From Nibribacter koreensis (GTDB taxonomy: Bacteria > Bacteroidota > Bacteroidia > Cytophagales > Hymenobacteraceae), in NCBI RefSeq assembly GCF_039541795.1, contig NZ_BAABGX010000003.1, forward strand, positions 62,001 to 126,000: 64,000 nucleotides of DNA. The letters are read 5' to 3'. Each line of letters begins with the position of its first letter. Position 1 is the stretch's first letter. The notes under the pieces were generated by a model, which was given only the letters and a program-made list of their open reading frames with translations, was not told where the DNA came from and did no database searches. The position numbers and the translations under genes were made by a program. This document shows positions 1 through 8,709 of the stretch, piece after piece.

Positions 1-683
1 TGGATTGCCCTATCTGTGACCAGGCCGGGGAGTGCGACTTGCAGAACTTCGCGTATGAGCACGGTACCTCTGGTACCCGCTATGAAGAAGAGCGCCGCAC
101 CTTTGATAAAATTGACATCGGGCCGTTGATTCAACTGCACATGACGCGTTGCATCCTTTGCTACCGTTGCGTGTACACCGCTGACCAAATTACTGAGAAG
201 CGTGTGCATGGTGTACTAGGCCGTGGTGATGCCGCTGAGATTGGTACCTACATTGAGAACGTGATTGACAACGAATTCTCTGGTAACGTGATTGACGTGT
301 GCCCGGTAGGCGCCTTGACAGACAAGACCTTCCGTTTCAAAAACCGCGTGTGGTTCACCAAGCCTATGGATGCGCACCGTGACTGCCCTAAATGCTCTGG
401 TAAAGTAGTGTTGTGGATGCGCGGCAACGATGTATTGCGTGTGACGGGTCGCAAGGACCAGTACGGCGAGGTGCAGGAATTCATCTGCAACGAGTGTCGC
501 TTTGATCACAAAGACCCGCAGGATTGGACCATTGAAGGACCTCGTCACATTGACCAGCGTTCTGTCATTGCCACTAACCACTATGAGTTGCCGGTATTGA
601 ACGTACCAGTGGTACCTAACTTGCCAGGGTCCACCGAAGAAGATTTAAAAAGCACGCCTTTTAACCTAGGAAGACAAGTATAA
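1..683 (+). CDS. nuoG: NADH-quinone oxidoreductase subunit G, short form (5' partial)
   Basis: Iron-sulfur subunit of the peripheral arm of respiratory complex I, carrying electrons from NADH towards quinone. The frame is open from base 3, so the N-terminus (including the 2Fe-2S domain) lies outside the window. Visible cluster ligands are CPICDQAGEC at the very start, CILCYRC and CPVGAL, followed by a CPKC...CNEC pair. The protein ends about 110 residues after these clusters, so it lacks the large molybdopterin-like domain of E. coli NuoG; this short form is usual in Cytophagales. The TAA stop overlaps the nuoH ATG by one base, indicating translational coupling. Confidence 0.93.
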   Translation, partial: DCPICDQAGECDLQNFAYEHGTSGTRYEEERRTFDKIDIGPLIQLHMTRCILCYRCVYTADQITEKRVHGVLGRGDAAEIGTYIENVIDNEFSGNVIDVCPVGALTDKTFRFKNRVWFTKPMDAHRDCPKCSGKVVLWMRGNDVLRVTGRKDQYGEVQEFICNECRFDHKDPQDWTIEGPRHIDQRSVIATNHYELPVLNVPVVPNLPGSTEEDLKSTPFNLGRQV

Positions 684-1741
684 TGGAGTCAACCGTATTT
701 TTGGTAAAAGCCCTCATCATCTTGGCGGTGTTTGGGGTCACTTTATTAATTGCCACTTACTCTACCTACGCGGAGCGCAAGGTGGCCGCCTTCATCCAAG
801 ACAGGATTGGGCCAAACCGGGCGGGTCCGCTGGGTTTGTTTCAGCCGTTGGCAGATGCGGTGAAGCTTTTCTTTAAAGAGGAGTTCGTGCCGGCCAACGC
901 CAATAAGTTCCTGTTCATCTTGGGGCCGTCCCTGTCTATGTTGACAGCGTGTATGGCCAGCGCGGTGATTCCGTTTGGCGGCAGTATTTTGATTGACGGT
1001 CAGTACATTAACGTGCAGGCCATTGAGGTGAACATCGGGATTCTGTACATCTTTGGCGTAGTGGCCTTGGGTGTGTACGGCATCATGATTGGTGGTTGGG
1101 CCTCTAACAACAAGTTCTCTTTGCTAGGAGCCATTAGAGCGGCTTCGCAGAACATCAGCTATGAGCTAGCCATGGGTATGTCCATCATCGCTCTTTTGCT
1201 GGTGACATCAACCTTGTCTTTAGGCGAGATGGCGCGTCAGCAGGGAGAGCCTTTGTTTGGTATCTCGGGCATGAACTGGAATATCTTCTACCAGCCGCTG
1301 GGCTTCCTGATCTTCATCATCTGTGCGTTTGCAGAGACCAACCGCGTACCTTTTGACTTACCTGAGTGTGAGACCGAACTGATTGGCGGGTACCACACCG
1401 AGTATAGCTCTATGGGTATGGGCTTGTACCTGTTTGCCGAGTACGTGAACATCTTCGTGGCTTCGGCTGTGATGGCAACGCTTTACTTTGGTGGCTATAA
1501 CTTCCCGTTCATGTATGACATGGGCTTGCCGCACAACATCGTGACTTTGTTAGGCACCGTAGCTTTGTTTGGAAAAATCTTCTTCTTCATCTTCTTCTTC
1601 ATGTGGGTGCGCTGGACTTTGCCACGCTTCCGTTATGACCAGTTGATGAACCTTGGCTGGAAAATCTTGATTCCATTGTCCATTGCCAACGTGATTGTGA
1701 CCGCGGCCATTATTTTGTTCAAGCAAGAGTACTTCCAATAA
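683..1741 (+). CDS. nuoH: NADH-quinone oxidoreductase subunit H
   Basis: Membrane subunit of complex I that forms much of the quinone-binding pocket and links the peripheral and membrane arms. The 352-residue product has about eight hydrophobic helices and the family signatures AERKVAAFIQDRIGPNRAGP near residue 30 and NRVPFDLPE followed by the acidic loop ETELIGGYHTEYSS near residue 225. Length is normal. The start codon overlaps the nuoG stop. A 72-base spacer separates it from nuoI. Confidence 0.97.
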   Translation: MESTVFLVKALIILAVFGVTLLIATYSTYAERKVAAFIQDRIGPNRAGPLGLFQPLADAVKLFFKEEFVPANANKFLFILGPSLSMLTACMASAVIPFGGSILIDGQYINVQAIEVNIGILYIFGVVALGVYGIMIGGWASNNKFSLLGAIRAASQNISYELAMGMSIIALLLVTSTLSLGEMARQQGEPLFGISGMNWNIFYQPLGFLIFIICAFAETNRVPFDLPECETELIGGYHTEYSSMGMGLYLFAEYVNIFVASAVMATLYFGGYNFPFMYDMGLPHNIVTLLGTVALFGKIFFFIFFFMWVRWTLPRFRYDQLMNLGWKILIPLSIANVIVTAAIILFKQEYFQ

Positions 1742-1813
1742 GAAGCAATTGCCGTGAGATGTAAGGCTCTCTGTTTAGAAAAGCCTTACCCACTATTTAA
1801 AGACTAGAATGAT

Positions 1814-2326
1814 ATGCAATCATTAAGTAATAGAGCAAAGAAGCTGGAAAAGAAACCGATGAACTTCTCTGAGAGAATGTATCTGCCGGCTATTTTTCAG
1901 GGCTTGACCATTACCATGCGTCACTTCTTCAAGAAGAAGGCGACCATCAGCTACCCAGAGCAGACACGCCCCATGAGTGCGGTGTGGCGGGGCTTGCACG
2001 TGTTAAAGCGTGACGAGAAGGGGAGAGAGCGTTGCACGGCCTGCGGTCTGTGTGCCGTGGCTTGCCCAGCCGAGGCCATTACCATGGTGGCCGGTGAGCG
2101 CAAGCGTGGCGAAGAAGGCTTGTACCGCGAAGAGAAATACGCGGTGAGCTATGAGATTAACATGTTGCGTTGCATCTTCTGCGGCCTCTGTGAGGAAGCC
2201 TGTCCTAAGGCGGCCATCTTCCTGCAGAACGACAAGACGGCACCGGCCCGCTATGAGCGTGATGAGTTCATCTACGGCAAAGACCGTTTGGTGGAGCCTA
2301 TGCCTGCTACCGGAAACAACCAATAA
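1814..2326 (+). CDS. nuoI: NADH-quinone oxidoreductase subunit I (2x 4Fe-4S)
   Basis: Ferredoxin-like subunit of complex I that carries the last two tetranuclear iron-sulfur clusters (N6a/N6b) before the terminal cluster N2. Two classical CxxCxxCxxxCP motifs are visible: C74-C77-C80-C84 (CTACGLCAVACP) and C120-C123-C126-C130 (CIFCGLCEEACP). Length (170 residues) fits the family. An internal ATG at codon 16 (MNFSERMYL) is an alternative start, because the first 15 residues are basic and poorly conserved-looking. It sits between nuoH and nuoJ in the usual order. Confidence 0.96.
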   Translation: MQSLSNRAKKLEKKPMNFSERMYLPAIFQGLTITMRHFFKKKATISYPEQTRPMSAVWRGLHVLKRDEKGRERCTACGLCAVACPAEAITMVAGERKRGEEGLYREEKYAVSYEINMLRCIFCGLCEEACPKAAIFLQNDKTAPARYERDEFIYGKDRLVEPMPATGNNQ

Positions 2327-2359
2327 CCCAAGCCCCGAGATTCGCTAATCATCTATAAA

Positions 2360-2872
2360 ATGACTGGAAATTTATTCTTCTTTTTAGCCTTCTTGACCTT
2401 GTTCGCGGCTATTGGTGTGGTAGTGTCTAAGAACCCGGTGTACAGCATCCTGTTCATGATTTTGACCTTCTTCGCTTTAACGGGCCACTATATCTTGTTG
2501 AACGCCCAGTTTGTGGCCGCCGTGAATTTCATTGTATACATGGGCGCCATCATGGTGTTGTTCCTGTTTGTGATCATGTTCCTGAACATGCGCGAAGACA
2601 CCGAAGAGCACAAGTCTAACTTAAGCAAGTTTGCCGCCGCCATTGCCGGAGGCGTCCTGTTGGTGATTATGATTGCCGCCTTGAAAGACGTGGAAACCGC
2701 TGGCTACGCTTCTGATTTCAACTCACAAGTAGGTCTGGTAGAGAACCTGGGCAAGGTGTTGTTCAGAGATTATCTGTTGCCGTTTGAGTTGGCGTCTGTG
2801 TTGTTCTTGGCTGCTATGGCTGGAGCCGTGATGCTGGGCAAGCGCGAACCAGGCGAGCAAAACAGATTCTAA
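2360..2872 (+). CDS. nuoJ: NADH-quinone oxidoreductase subunit J
   Basis: Small membrane subunit of complex I, part of the proton-pumping machinery. The 170 residues contain five hydrophobic helices, with the typical FxVYMGAIMVLFLFVIMFLNM segment (split here as NFIVYMGAIMVLFLF) around residue 60. Spacing from nuoI is 33 bases. After nuoJ the operon is interrupted by a terminator-like hairpin and a copy of the dispersed palindrome, so expression of nuoK-N may be partly separate. Confidence 0.94.
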   Translation: MTGNLFFFLAFLTLFAAIGVVVSKNPVYSILFMILTFFALTGHYILLNAQFVAAVNFIVYMGAIMVLFLFVIMFLNMREDTEEHKSNLSKFAAAIAGGVLLVIMIAALKDVETAGYASDFNSQVGLVENLGKVLFRDYLLPFELASVLFLAAMAGAVMLGKREPGEQNRF

Positions 2873-2892
2873 GGCGTAGACAAGCGCTGGAC

Positions 2893-2921
2893 AAGGACAG
2901 CTATGCATGTTGTCCTTTTTT
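2893..2921 (+). terminator. Hairpin terminator after nuoJ
   Basis: AAGGACA and TGTCCTT arms close a loop around TATGCATG and are followed by a run of T. It lies inside the nuo cluster, 20 bases after the nuoJ stop. Confidence 0.6.
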
Positions 2922-2938
2922 CTTGCCAGACCGCTTCT

Positions 2939-2976
2939 CGTTTTTAGGCTATTTTCGGGAAAACAGGCCAAAAACG
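2939..2976. repeat. Dispersed palindrome, copy 1
   Basis: Copy of the window-wide palindrome (arms GTTTTTAGGCTATTTTC / GGAAAACAGGCCAAAAAC). It lies between nuoJ and nuoK, directly after the terminator hairpin. Confidence 0.85.
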
Positions 2977-3056
2977 GCAAGCACGAACGCCAGAGGCAGA
3001 GTACAGGCACCTAGTAAGTAGGCGCCTTTTAATGTGGATTTACCAAAAAATGGGAA

Positions 3057-3064
3057 TAACTTTG
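3057..3064 (+). promoter_or_regulatory. Possible Bacteroidota -7 element before nuoK
   Basis: TAACTTTG matches the Bacteroidota -7 consensus TAnnTTTG and lies 50 bases before the nuoK ATG, after the terminator and palindrome. No clear TTG is visible at the -33 spacing, so the call rests on the -7 match and the context. Confidence 0.45.
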
Positions 3065-3113
3065 GCCGCCGTTCACGCGCCCGGGCAAGGCAGTTCCTGC
3101 GAATACAAAAACC

Positions 3114-3443
3114 ATGAATGAGATACCTGAGGTAATCAGAACCATCCCGCTGAACTACTACCTGTTCTTCAGCACTATGCTGTTTTGCATTGGGGTTACG
3201 GGCGTATTGGTTCGTCGTAATGCCATCATCATCTTTATGTGCATTGAGTTGATGCTGAACTCTGTGAACTTGTTGCTCACTGCTTTCTCAGCGTACCGCT
3301 CAGACCCGCACGGACAGATTTTTGTATTCTTCATCATGGCGGTAGCCGCCGCCGAAGTAGCGGTTGGTCTGGCCATCATTGTGATGATTTACCGCAACCT
3401 GCGCACCACAGACATACATTTCCTGAACAAATTGAAGTGGTAG
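3114..3443 (+). CDS. nuoK: NADH-quinone oxidoreductase subunit K
   Basis: Small MrpC/NuoK-type membrane subunit of complex I involved in proton translocation. The 109-residue product has three hydrophobic helices; the buried acidic residue of helix 2 is seen in CIELMLNSVNL and a second Glu in AAAEVAVGLAI. Length is typical. It follows a 241-base gap after nuoJ that holds a terminator, a palindrome and a possible promoter, and precedes nuoL by 60 bases. Confidence 0.96.
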   Translation: MNEIPEVIRTIPLNYYLFFSTMLFCIGVTGVLVRRNAIIIFMCIELMLNSVNLLLTAFSAYRSDPHGQIFVFFIMAVAAAEVAVGLAIIVMIYRNLRTTDIHFLNKLKW

Positions 3444-3503
3444 ACAGACGTGTAGTCTCTGCCTGAATCTGTTAAAGAATACCGTTTCATATACCTTTAC
3501 CAA

Positions 3504-5459
3504 ATGCAAGAATTTATTTTGCCGGCAAACAATTCTGAGATGCGTCTCATTACGTTGCTGATTCCGCTCCTGCCGTTCATCGGGTTTCTGATTAACGGGC
3601 TAGGCAACCGGAAATTGCCGAAAGGGCTGGCGGGACTCATTGGCTGTGCCTCTGTCCTGGGCTCGTTCCTGCTGTCTCTGTACCTGTTCTTCGGGTTTGA
3701 GGGCTATGGCAACCGTCCGTACACTACTCAAATCTTTGACTGGATTAACGTAGCCAACCTGCAGATTCCGTTCGCTTTCCAGATTGACCAGTTGTCCCTG
3801 GTGATGCTGTTGCTGGTGACGGGCGTGGGTTCTGTGATTCATATCTACTCAGCGGGCTACATGAGCCATGATGAGAACTTCGGTAAATTCTTCTCTTTCC
3901 TGAACCTGTTCGTGTTCTCCATGCTCCTTTTGGTGATGGGCGCGAACTACGTGATGATGTTTGTGGGCTGGGAAGGCGTGGGCCTTTGCTCGTACCTGCT
4001 CATCGGGTTCTGGAACAAGGTAACACCGTATAACAACGCCGCTAAGAAAGCCTTCATCATCAACCGCATTGGTGACTTGGGCTTCTTGCTGGGTATCTTC
4101 TTAATCTTTATCACCTACGGAAGCGTGAGTTACGGCGAGGTGTTCAATCAAGCCTCTCAGCTGAACCAGGTAAACGATGGCGTAGTGATTGCCATTACCT
4201 TGTTGTTGTTTGTGGGTGCCATGGGTAAGTCTGCCCAGTTGCCACTTTACACGTGGTTGCCGGACGCGATGGCTGGTCCAACCCCAGTGTCTGCCTTGAT
4301 TCACGCCGCTACCATGGTGACGGCGGGTATCTACATGGTGATACGGTCAAACGTGCTTTATACTTTAGCACCGGACACGCTTGAGTTTGTGGCCATCATT
4401 GGTTTGGCTACGGCTTTGTTTGCTGCTACCATTGGTCTCTTCCAAAACGACATCAAAAAAGTATTGGCTTACTCTACCGTGAGTCAGTTGGGCTACATGT
4501 TCCTGGCGTTGGGCGTGATGGCATATTCCTCTTCTCTGTTCCACGTATTGACGCACGCCTTCTTCAAAGCTCTTCTATTCTTGGGTGCAGGTAGCGTGAT
4601 TCATGCCATGTCTGGAGAGCAGGATTTGCGCAGAATGGGCGGTCTGAAAAAAGTATTGCCTATCACTTTCCTGACTTTCCTGATTGGAACGCTGGCTATT
4701 TCTGGTATTCCGCCGTTTGCCGGTTTCTTCTCTAAGGATGAGTTGTTGGCGCATGTGTTTGTGCACAGCAAAGTGATGTGGGCGTTTGGTCTGTTAACCT
4801 CGTTCATGACGGCTTTCTACATGTTTAGGTTGCTGTATCTGGCTTTCTTCGGGGAGTTTAGAGGCACTGAGGAACAGCGCAAGCATTTGCATGAGTCGCC
4901 GGCCGTGATGACCATTCCATTGATTATCCTGGCCATCCTTTCTACCATTGGCGGATTTATGGGCTTGCCAGCGGTCTTCAGCCAGAACCATATGCTGGGT
5001 AACTTCTTGTCGCCTATTTATGAGCTGGCCAGAAGAGCTGTGCCAAGTGCTTTTGAAGCACACCACTTATCCCATGAGACAGAATATATGCTAATGGCAG
5101 TTTCTGTGGCTGTGGCAGTTGTCGCTATCATTTTGGCTTATATGATTTACGGGAAGAAGAAGTCTATTCCTGCAGAAGAAGGAGCCACTTTGTCACCGTT
5201 GCACAAGCTGGTGTACAACAAATACTACGTGGACGAACTGTATGACGCTATCATTGTAAAGCCTGTCATGGCTATGTCTACGGGCTTGCACCGCTTTGTG
5301 GAGAAGGGCTTGATTGACCCAATCGTGAACGGATTCGGGAAGGCCACCTTGGGTGGCGGGCGCACCTTGCGCTTTGTGCAGAGCGGGGCCACCGGTTCTT
5401 ACATCCTGATGATGGTGCTGGGCATCGCGTTAATTTTATTGCTGAACTTTATTATCTGA
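3504..5459 (+). CDS. nuoL: NADH-quinone oxidoreductase subunit L
   Basis: Largest antiporter-like proton-pumping subunit of complex I, at the far end of the membrane arm with the long lateral helix. The 651-residue product has many hydrophobic helices and the signatures GWEGVGLCSYLLIGFW (near residue 150), PTPVSALIHAATMVTAG (near 255) and a C-terminal domain ending in hydrophobic helices. Length is as expected. The start chosen gives an N-terminal MQEFILPANNSEMR; codon 13 (MRLITLLIPLLP) is an alternative that fits many homologues. It is 11 bases upstream of nuoM. Confidence 0.96.
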   Translation: MQEFILPANNSEMRLITLLIPLLPFIGFLINGLGNRKLPKGLAGLIGCASVLGSFLLSLYLFFGFEGYGNRPYTTQIFDWINVANLQIPFAFQIDQLSLVMLLLVTGVGSVIHIYSAGYMSHDENFGKFFSFLNLFVFSMLLLVMGANYVMMFVGWEGVGLCSYLLIGFWNKVTPYNNAAKKAFIINRIGDLGFLLGIFLIFITYGSVSYGEVFNQASQLNQVNDGVVIAITLLLFVGAMGKSAQLPLYTWLPDAMAGPTPVSALIHAATMVTAGIYMVIRSNVLYTLAPDTLEFVAIIGLATALFAATIGLFQNDIKKVLAYSTVSQLGYMFLALGVMAYSSSLFHVLTHAFFKALLFLGAGSVIHAMSGEQDLRRMGGLKKVLPITFLTFLIGTLAISGIPPFAGFFSKDELLAHVFVHSKVMWAFGLLTSFMTAFYMFRLLYLAFFGEFRGTEEQRKHLHESPAVMTIPLIILAILSTIGGFMGLPAVFSQNHMLGNFLSPIYELARRAVPSAFEAHHLSHETEYMLMAVSVAVAVVAIILAYMIYGKKKSIPAEEGATLSPLHKLVYNKYYVDELYDAIIVKPVMAMSTGLHRFVEKGLIDPIVNGFGKATLGGGRTLRFVQSGATGSYILMMVLGIALILLLNFII

Positions 5460-5469
5460 TAGGCCACAC

Positions 5470-6921
5470 ATGTTAACCGCATTATTAATCTTATGGCCTG
5501 CTGTGGCCGCACTGCTGGTACTGTTGGTAAAAGGACAGGGAGCCAAGAAAGTAGCCTTCGGCGCAGCCTTGGTAGAATTGCTTTTGGGTATTTACGCTTG
5601 GATTGGTTTCAATCCAGCAGACAGCTCAGCCCAGTATTTAATTAACCTTCCGTGGATTGCCTCTGCGGGCATCGTGTTCAAAGTGGGTATGGACGGCATC
5701 AGCTTATTGCTAATGTTGTTGACGGTGTTCTTATTGCCGTTAATCATCCTGTCCACGTTCAGGCACAACTATGAGCGGCCGTCGTCTTTCTATGCCTTGA
5801 TTCTGTTCATGCAGACGGGTTTGATTGGTGTGTTCACCGCTTTAGACGCCTTCTTGTTCTACTTCTTCTGGGAGGTGGCCTTGATTCCAATCTACTTCAT
5901 TGCCGGTCTTTGGGGCGGTGAGAACAGAATTAGAGTAACGTTCAAGTTCTTCTTGTACACGGTCTTCGGGTCGTTGTTCATGCTGGCCGCGTTTGTGTAT
6001 CTGTACTTCCAGACGCCGGGCACGCACACCTCTGAATTGTCGGCTTTCTATCAATTGGTATTAGATGCAGGCACGCAGAGCTGGTTGTTCTGGTTTCTGT
6101 TCATTGCCTTCGCTATTAAAATGCCGGTGTTCCCGTTCCATACCTGGCAACCAGATACATACGCTGAGGCTCCGGCCGCCGGTACCATGTTGCTGTCTGG
6201 TATCATGCTGAAAATGGGTATCTATGGCGTGCTACGTTGGTTGTTGCCGGTAGTACCTTTGGGCGTAAGCCAGTGGTCTACAGTAGCCATCGTTCTAGCA
6301 ATCATCGGGATTGTCTACGGAGCCATCATCGCCATCCGTCAGCATGACATGAAGCGTCTGATTGCGTTTTCTTCCATCTCGCACGTTGGTCTGATTGCCG
6401 CTGGTTTGTTCACGTTAACCGAGCAGGGCTTGCAAGGCGTGATGGTACAGATGCTGAGCCACGGTATTAACGTGGTGGGCTTGTTCTTCATCATAGACAT
6501 TATTCAACAGCGCACCGGTACCCGCGAGATTGCCGCCATGGGTGGTATCACGCAGAAGGCACCGTTCCTGACCGTTTGCTTTATGGTTTTGATGCTAGGC
6601 GCTGTTGCCTTGCCATTGACCAATGGGTTTGTGGGTGAATTCCTGCTCTTGATGGGCGTGTACCAGTACAATGCCTGGATGGGTGCTGTGGCCGGTCTGA
6701 CTATCATCCTGGGAGCCGTGTACATGTTGCGCATGTTCCAGCGCGTGATGTTTGGGGAGACCAACCACATCACCGATGTTTTCACAGATTTGACCTTCAC
6801 CGAGAAAGCCGTGTTGGTACCCTTGGTGATTATGGTGTTCTGGATTGGCTTGAACCCCAATACGTTTTTGAACATCTCTGAACCGGCCATTGGGCAGTTG
6901 CTGAACGTGATTAACCGCTAA
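5470..6921 (+). CDS. nuoM: NADH-quinone oxidoreductase subunit M
   Basis: Antiporter-like proton-pumping subunit of complex I. The 483 residues include the family segments FYFFWEVALIPIYFIAG (near 138), with the key Glu, and MPVFPFHTWQPDTYAEAP (near 218), with the following helix containing Lys. Fourteen hydrophobic helices are expected and the hydropathy of the sequence agrees. It lies 11 bases after nuoL and 42 before nuoN, in the conserved gene order. Confidence 0.96.
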   Translation: MLTALLILWPAVAALLVLLVKGQGAKKVAFGAALVELLLGIYAWIGFNPADSSAQYLINLPWIASAGIVFKVGMDGISLLLMLLTVFLLPLIILSTFRHNYERPSSFYALILFMQTGLIGVFTALDAFLFYFFWEVALIPIYFIAGLWGGENRIRVTFKFFLYTVFGSLFMLAAFVYLYFQTPGTHTSELSAFYQLVLDAGTQSWLFWFLFIAFAIKMPVFPFHTWQPDTYAEAPAAGTMLLSGIMLKMGIYGVLRWLLPVVPLGVSQWSTVAIVLAIIGIVYGAIIAIRQHDMKRLIAFSSISHVGLIAAGLFTLTEQGLQGVMVQMLSHGINVVGLFFIIDIIQQRTGTREIAAMGGITQKAPFLTVCFMVLMLGAVALPLTNGFVGEFLLLMGVYQYNAWMGAVAGLTIILGAVYMLRMFQRVMFGETNHITDVFTDLTFTEKAVLVPLVIMVFWIGLNPNTFLNISEPAIGQLLNVINR

Positions 6922-6963
6922 GTTTAGCGACGATATTATATACACAGGAGAAATTACCTGCAC

Positions 6964-8340
6964 ATGACCTCATTAATTCTACTCTCTATTTTTGGTATTG
7001 TGAACCTGTTCTTAGGGTTCATGAAATCTAAAAAGGTACTCATGCCTATGGTGATGCTGTTTCTGGCAGTTTCCTTAGGTGCTACGTTACTGGACTGGAA
7101 CAATCCCCAGACCTACTTCAACAACATGTTCACCATGGACAACTTCTCCATAGCGTTTACCGCGGTGATGATTTTGTCCACGCTGTTCATCCTCCCGTTC
7201 TCCAGCAAATACGGCCGCGACGAAGACGGTAATTTAGCTGAATATTACTCTCTGATGCTCTTCTCTTTGGTGGGCGGCATCATGATGGTGGGCTATGAGA
7301 ACCTGTTGATGCTGTTCATTGGCATTGAGATTATGTCCATTAGCATGTACATCCTGGCCGGTTCAGACAAGCGCAACATCTTGTCCAATGAGGCGTCCAT
7401 GAAGTACTTCTTGATGGGGTCTTTCTTCACGGGTATCATTTTGTTCGGCGTGGCGTTGTTGTACGGGGCCACCGGCTCTTTTGACTTGACTACCATCTCT
7501 GACGCTGCCAGAAACATTGACGCCGGCAGCGCACCGTTGTTGCTGATGGGTCTCCTGTTGGTGTTGATAGGGATTACTTTTAAGGTAGGGGCTGCGCCTT
7601 TCCACTTCTGGACGCCAGACGTGTATGAAGGCACGCCAACCGTGTTTACAAGCTACATGTCTACCGTGGTGAAGACCGCGGGTATTGCGGCTTTCTACAA
7701 ATTGATGTCGGCGGCGTTTGGCGGGGTGTATGAGCAGTGGTTCCCAACCGTGGTAGCCATTACCGTCCTGACCCTGTTGATTGGTAACATTGGGGCTGTG
7801 GCGCAGACCAGCATGAAGCGTATGTTGGCTTACTCCAGTATCTCGCACGCGGGCTACCTGATGATTGCCTTAACATCCTTCAATGACCGTTCTGAGAACG
7901 CTATCTTATTCTATTCTCTTGCCTATTCAGTAGCCACCATCGCGGCCTTCGGGATATTAAAGTACGTGGCAGATGAGCGTAAATCAGATGCCTATGAAGC
8001 GTTCAACGGTTTAGGTAAAACCAACCCTCTGCTGGCCTTTGTGATGACTGTTGCTATGCTGTCTTTGGCGGGTATTCCGTTGACGGGCGGTTTCTTCGGG
8101 AAGCTGTTCCTCTTCTCTGCCGCCTTGGAGCAAGACATGCTGTGGCTGATTGTGGTGGCTATCCTGATGTCTGCCGTGGGTATCTATTATTACTTCAGAG
8201 TGATTATTGCCATGTACATGAAGGAGCCAGCCGGCGAGCGCATTACTGTTGACGCCTTGGCCAGCTTTACTTTGATAGCCTTGGTGGTATTGACCGTGCT
8301 GATGGGCGTAGTACCAGGCTTGTTCAACGATTTACTCTAA
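6964..8340 (+). CDS. nuoN: NADH-quinone oxidoreductase subunit N
   Basis: Third antiporter-like subunit of complex I and last gene of the nuo cluster. The 458-residue product shows LLMLFIGIEIMSISMYILAG (near 115) with the conserved Glu, and APFHFWTPDVYEGTPT (near 213). The cluster ends 24 bases later in a strong terminator followed by two palindromic elements, confirming the operon end. Confidence 0.96.
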   Translation: MTSLILLSIFGIVNLFLGFMKSKKVLMPMVMLFLAVSLGATLLDWNNPQTYFNNMFTMDNFSIAFTAVMILSTLFILPFSSKYGRDEDGNLAEYYSLMLFSLVGGIMMVGYENLLMLFIGIEIMSISMYILAGSDKRNILSNEASMKYFLMGSFFTGIILFGVALLYGATGSFDLTTISDAARNIDAGSAPLLLMGLLLVLIGITFKVGAAPFHFWTPDVYEGTPTVFTSYMSTVVKTAGIAAFYKLMSAAFGGVYEQWFPTVVAITVLTLLIGNIGAVAQTSMKRMLAYSSISHAGYLMIALTSFNDRSENAILFYSLAYSVATIAAFGILKYVADERKSDAYEAFNGLGKTNPLLAFVMTVAMLSLAGIPLTGGFFGKLFLFSAALEQDMLWLIVVAILMSAVGIYYYFRVIIAMYMKEPAGERITVDALASFTLIALVVLTVLMGVVPGLFNDLL

Positions 8341-8363
8341 GCAGAATATATTCTTGATATTAA

Positions 8364-8400
8364 ACAGAAGAGGCGCTCATGGAGCGCCTCTTCTGTTTTT
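8364..8400 (+). terminator. Rho-independent terminator of the nuo operon
   Basis: Strong stem ACAGAAGAGGCGCTC / GAGCGCCTCTTCTGT with a short loop and TTTTT tail, 24 bases after nuoN. Confidence 0.93.
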
Positions 8401-8402
8401 GT

Positions 8403-8440
8403 CGTTTTTGAGCTGTTTTCTGGAAAGTAGGCCAAAATCG
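8403..8440. repeat. Dispersed palindrome, copy 2
   Basis: Degenerate copy (CGTTTTTGAGCTGTTTTC ... AGGCCAAAATCG) immediately after the nuo terminator. Confidence 0.75.
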
Positions 8441-8460
8441 AGCAAAGGTGACTACGGGCA

Positions 8461-8624
8461 GATTCTCCCCTTGAGGGGAGCGCAGAAGGGTGTCTAAATC
8501 TGCTGAATCTTCTTTTTACACTGAAGATATTGCAATGACTTTTTATGGTAACACCGTCAAGAGCCCTTTAAGCATCGGCTCTCCTATGTAAACACCCCTC
8601 TGCACTCCCCTCAAGGGGAGAATC
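8461..8624. repeat. 164-base inverted-repeat element
   Basis: Two arms of 33 bases (8461-8493 and 8592-8624) are inverted copies of each other with few mismatches; each begins or ends with GATTCTCCCCTTGAGGGGAG, itself containing the small palindrome CTCCCCTTGAGGGGAG. The 98-base interior has no reading frame. It resembles a small non-autonomous element; no transposase is nearby. Confidence 0.75.
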
Positions 8625-8663
8625 CGGGCGTGGTAAATGGATAAGCTAGATTAGACCGAATTT

Positions 8664-8701
8664 CGTTTTCAACCCGTTTTCCAGAAAATAGGCCAAAAAC
8701 G
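8664..8701. repeat. Dispersed palindrome, copy 3
   Basis: Copy ending at 8701, nine bases from the stop codon of the minus-strand response regulator gene, so it sits at that gene's 3' end. Confidence 0.8.
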
Positions 8702-8709
8702 CTTCTCTT

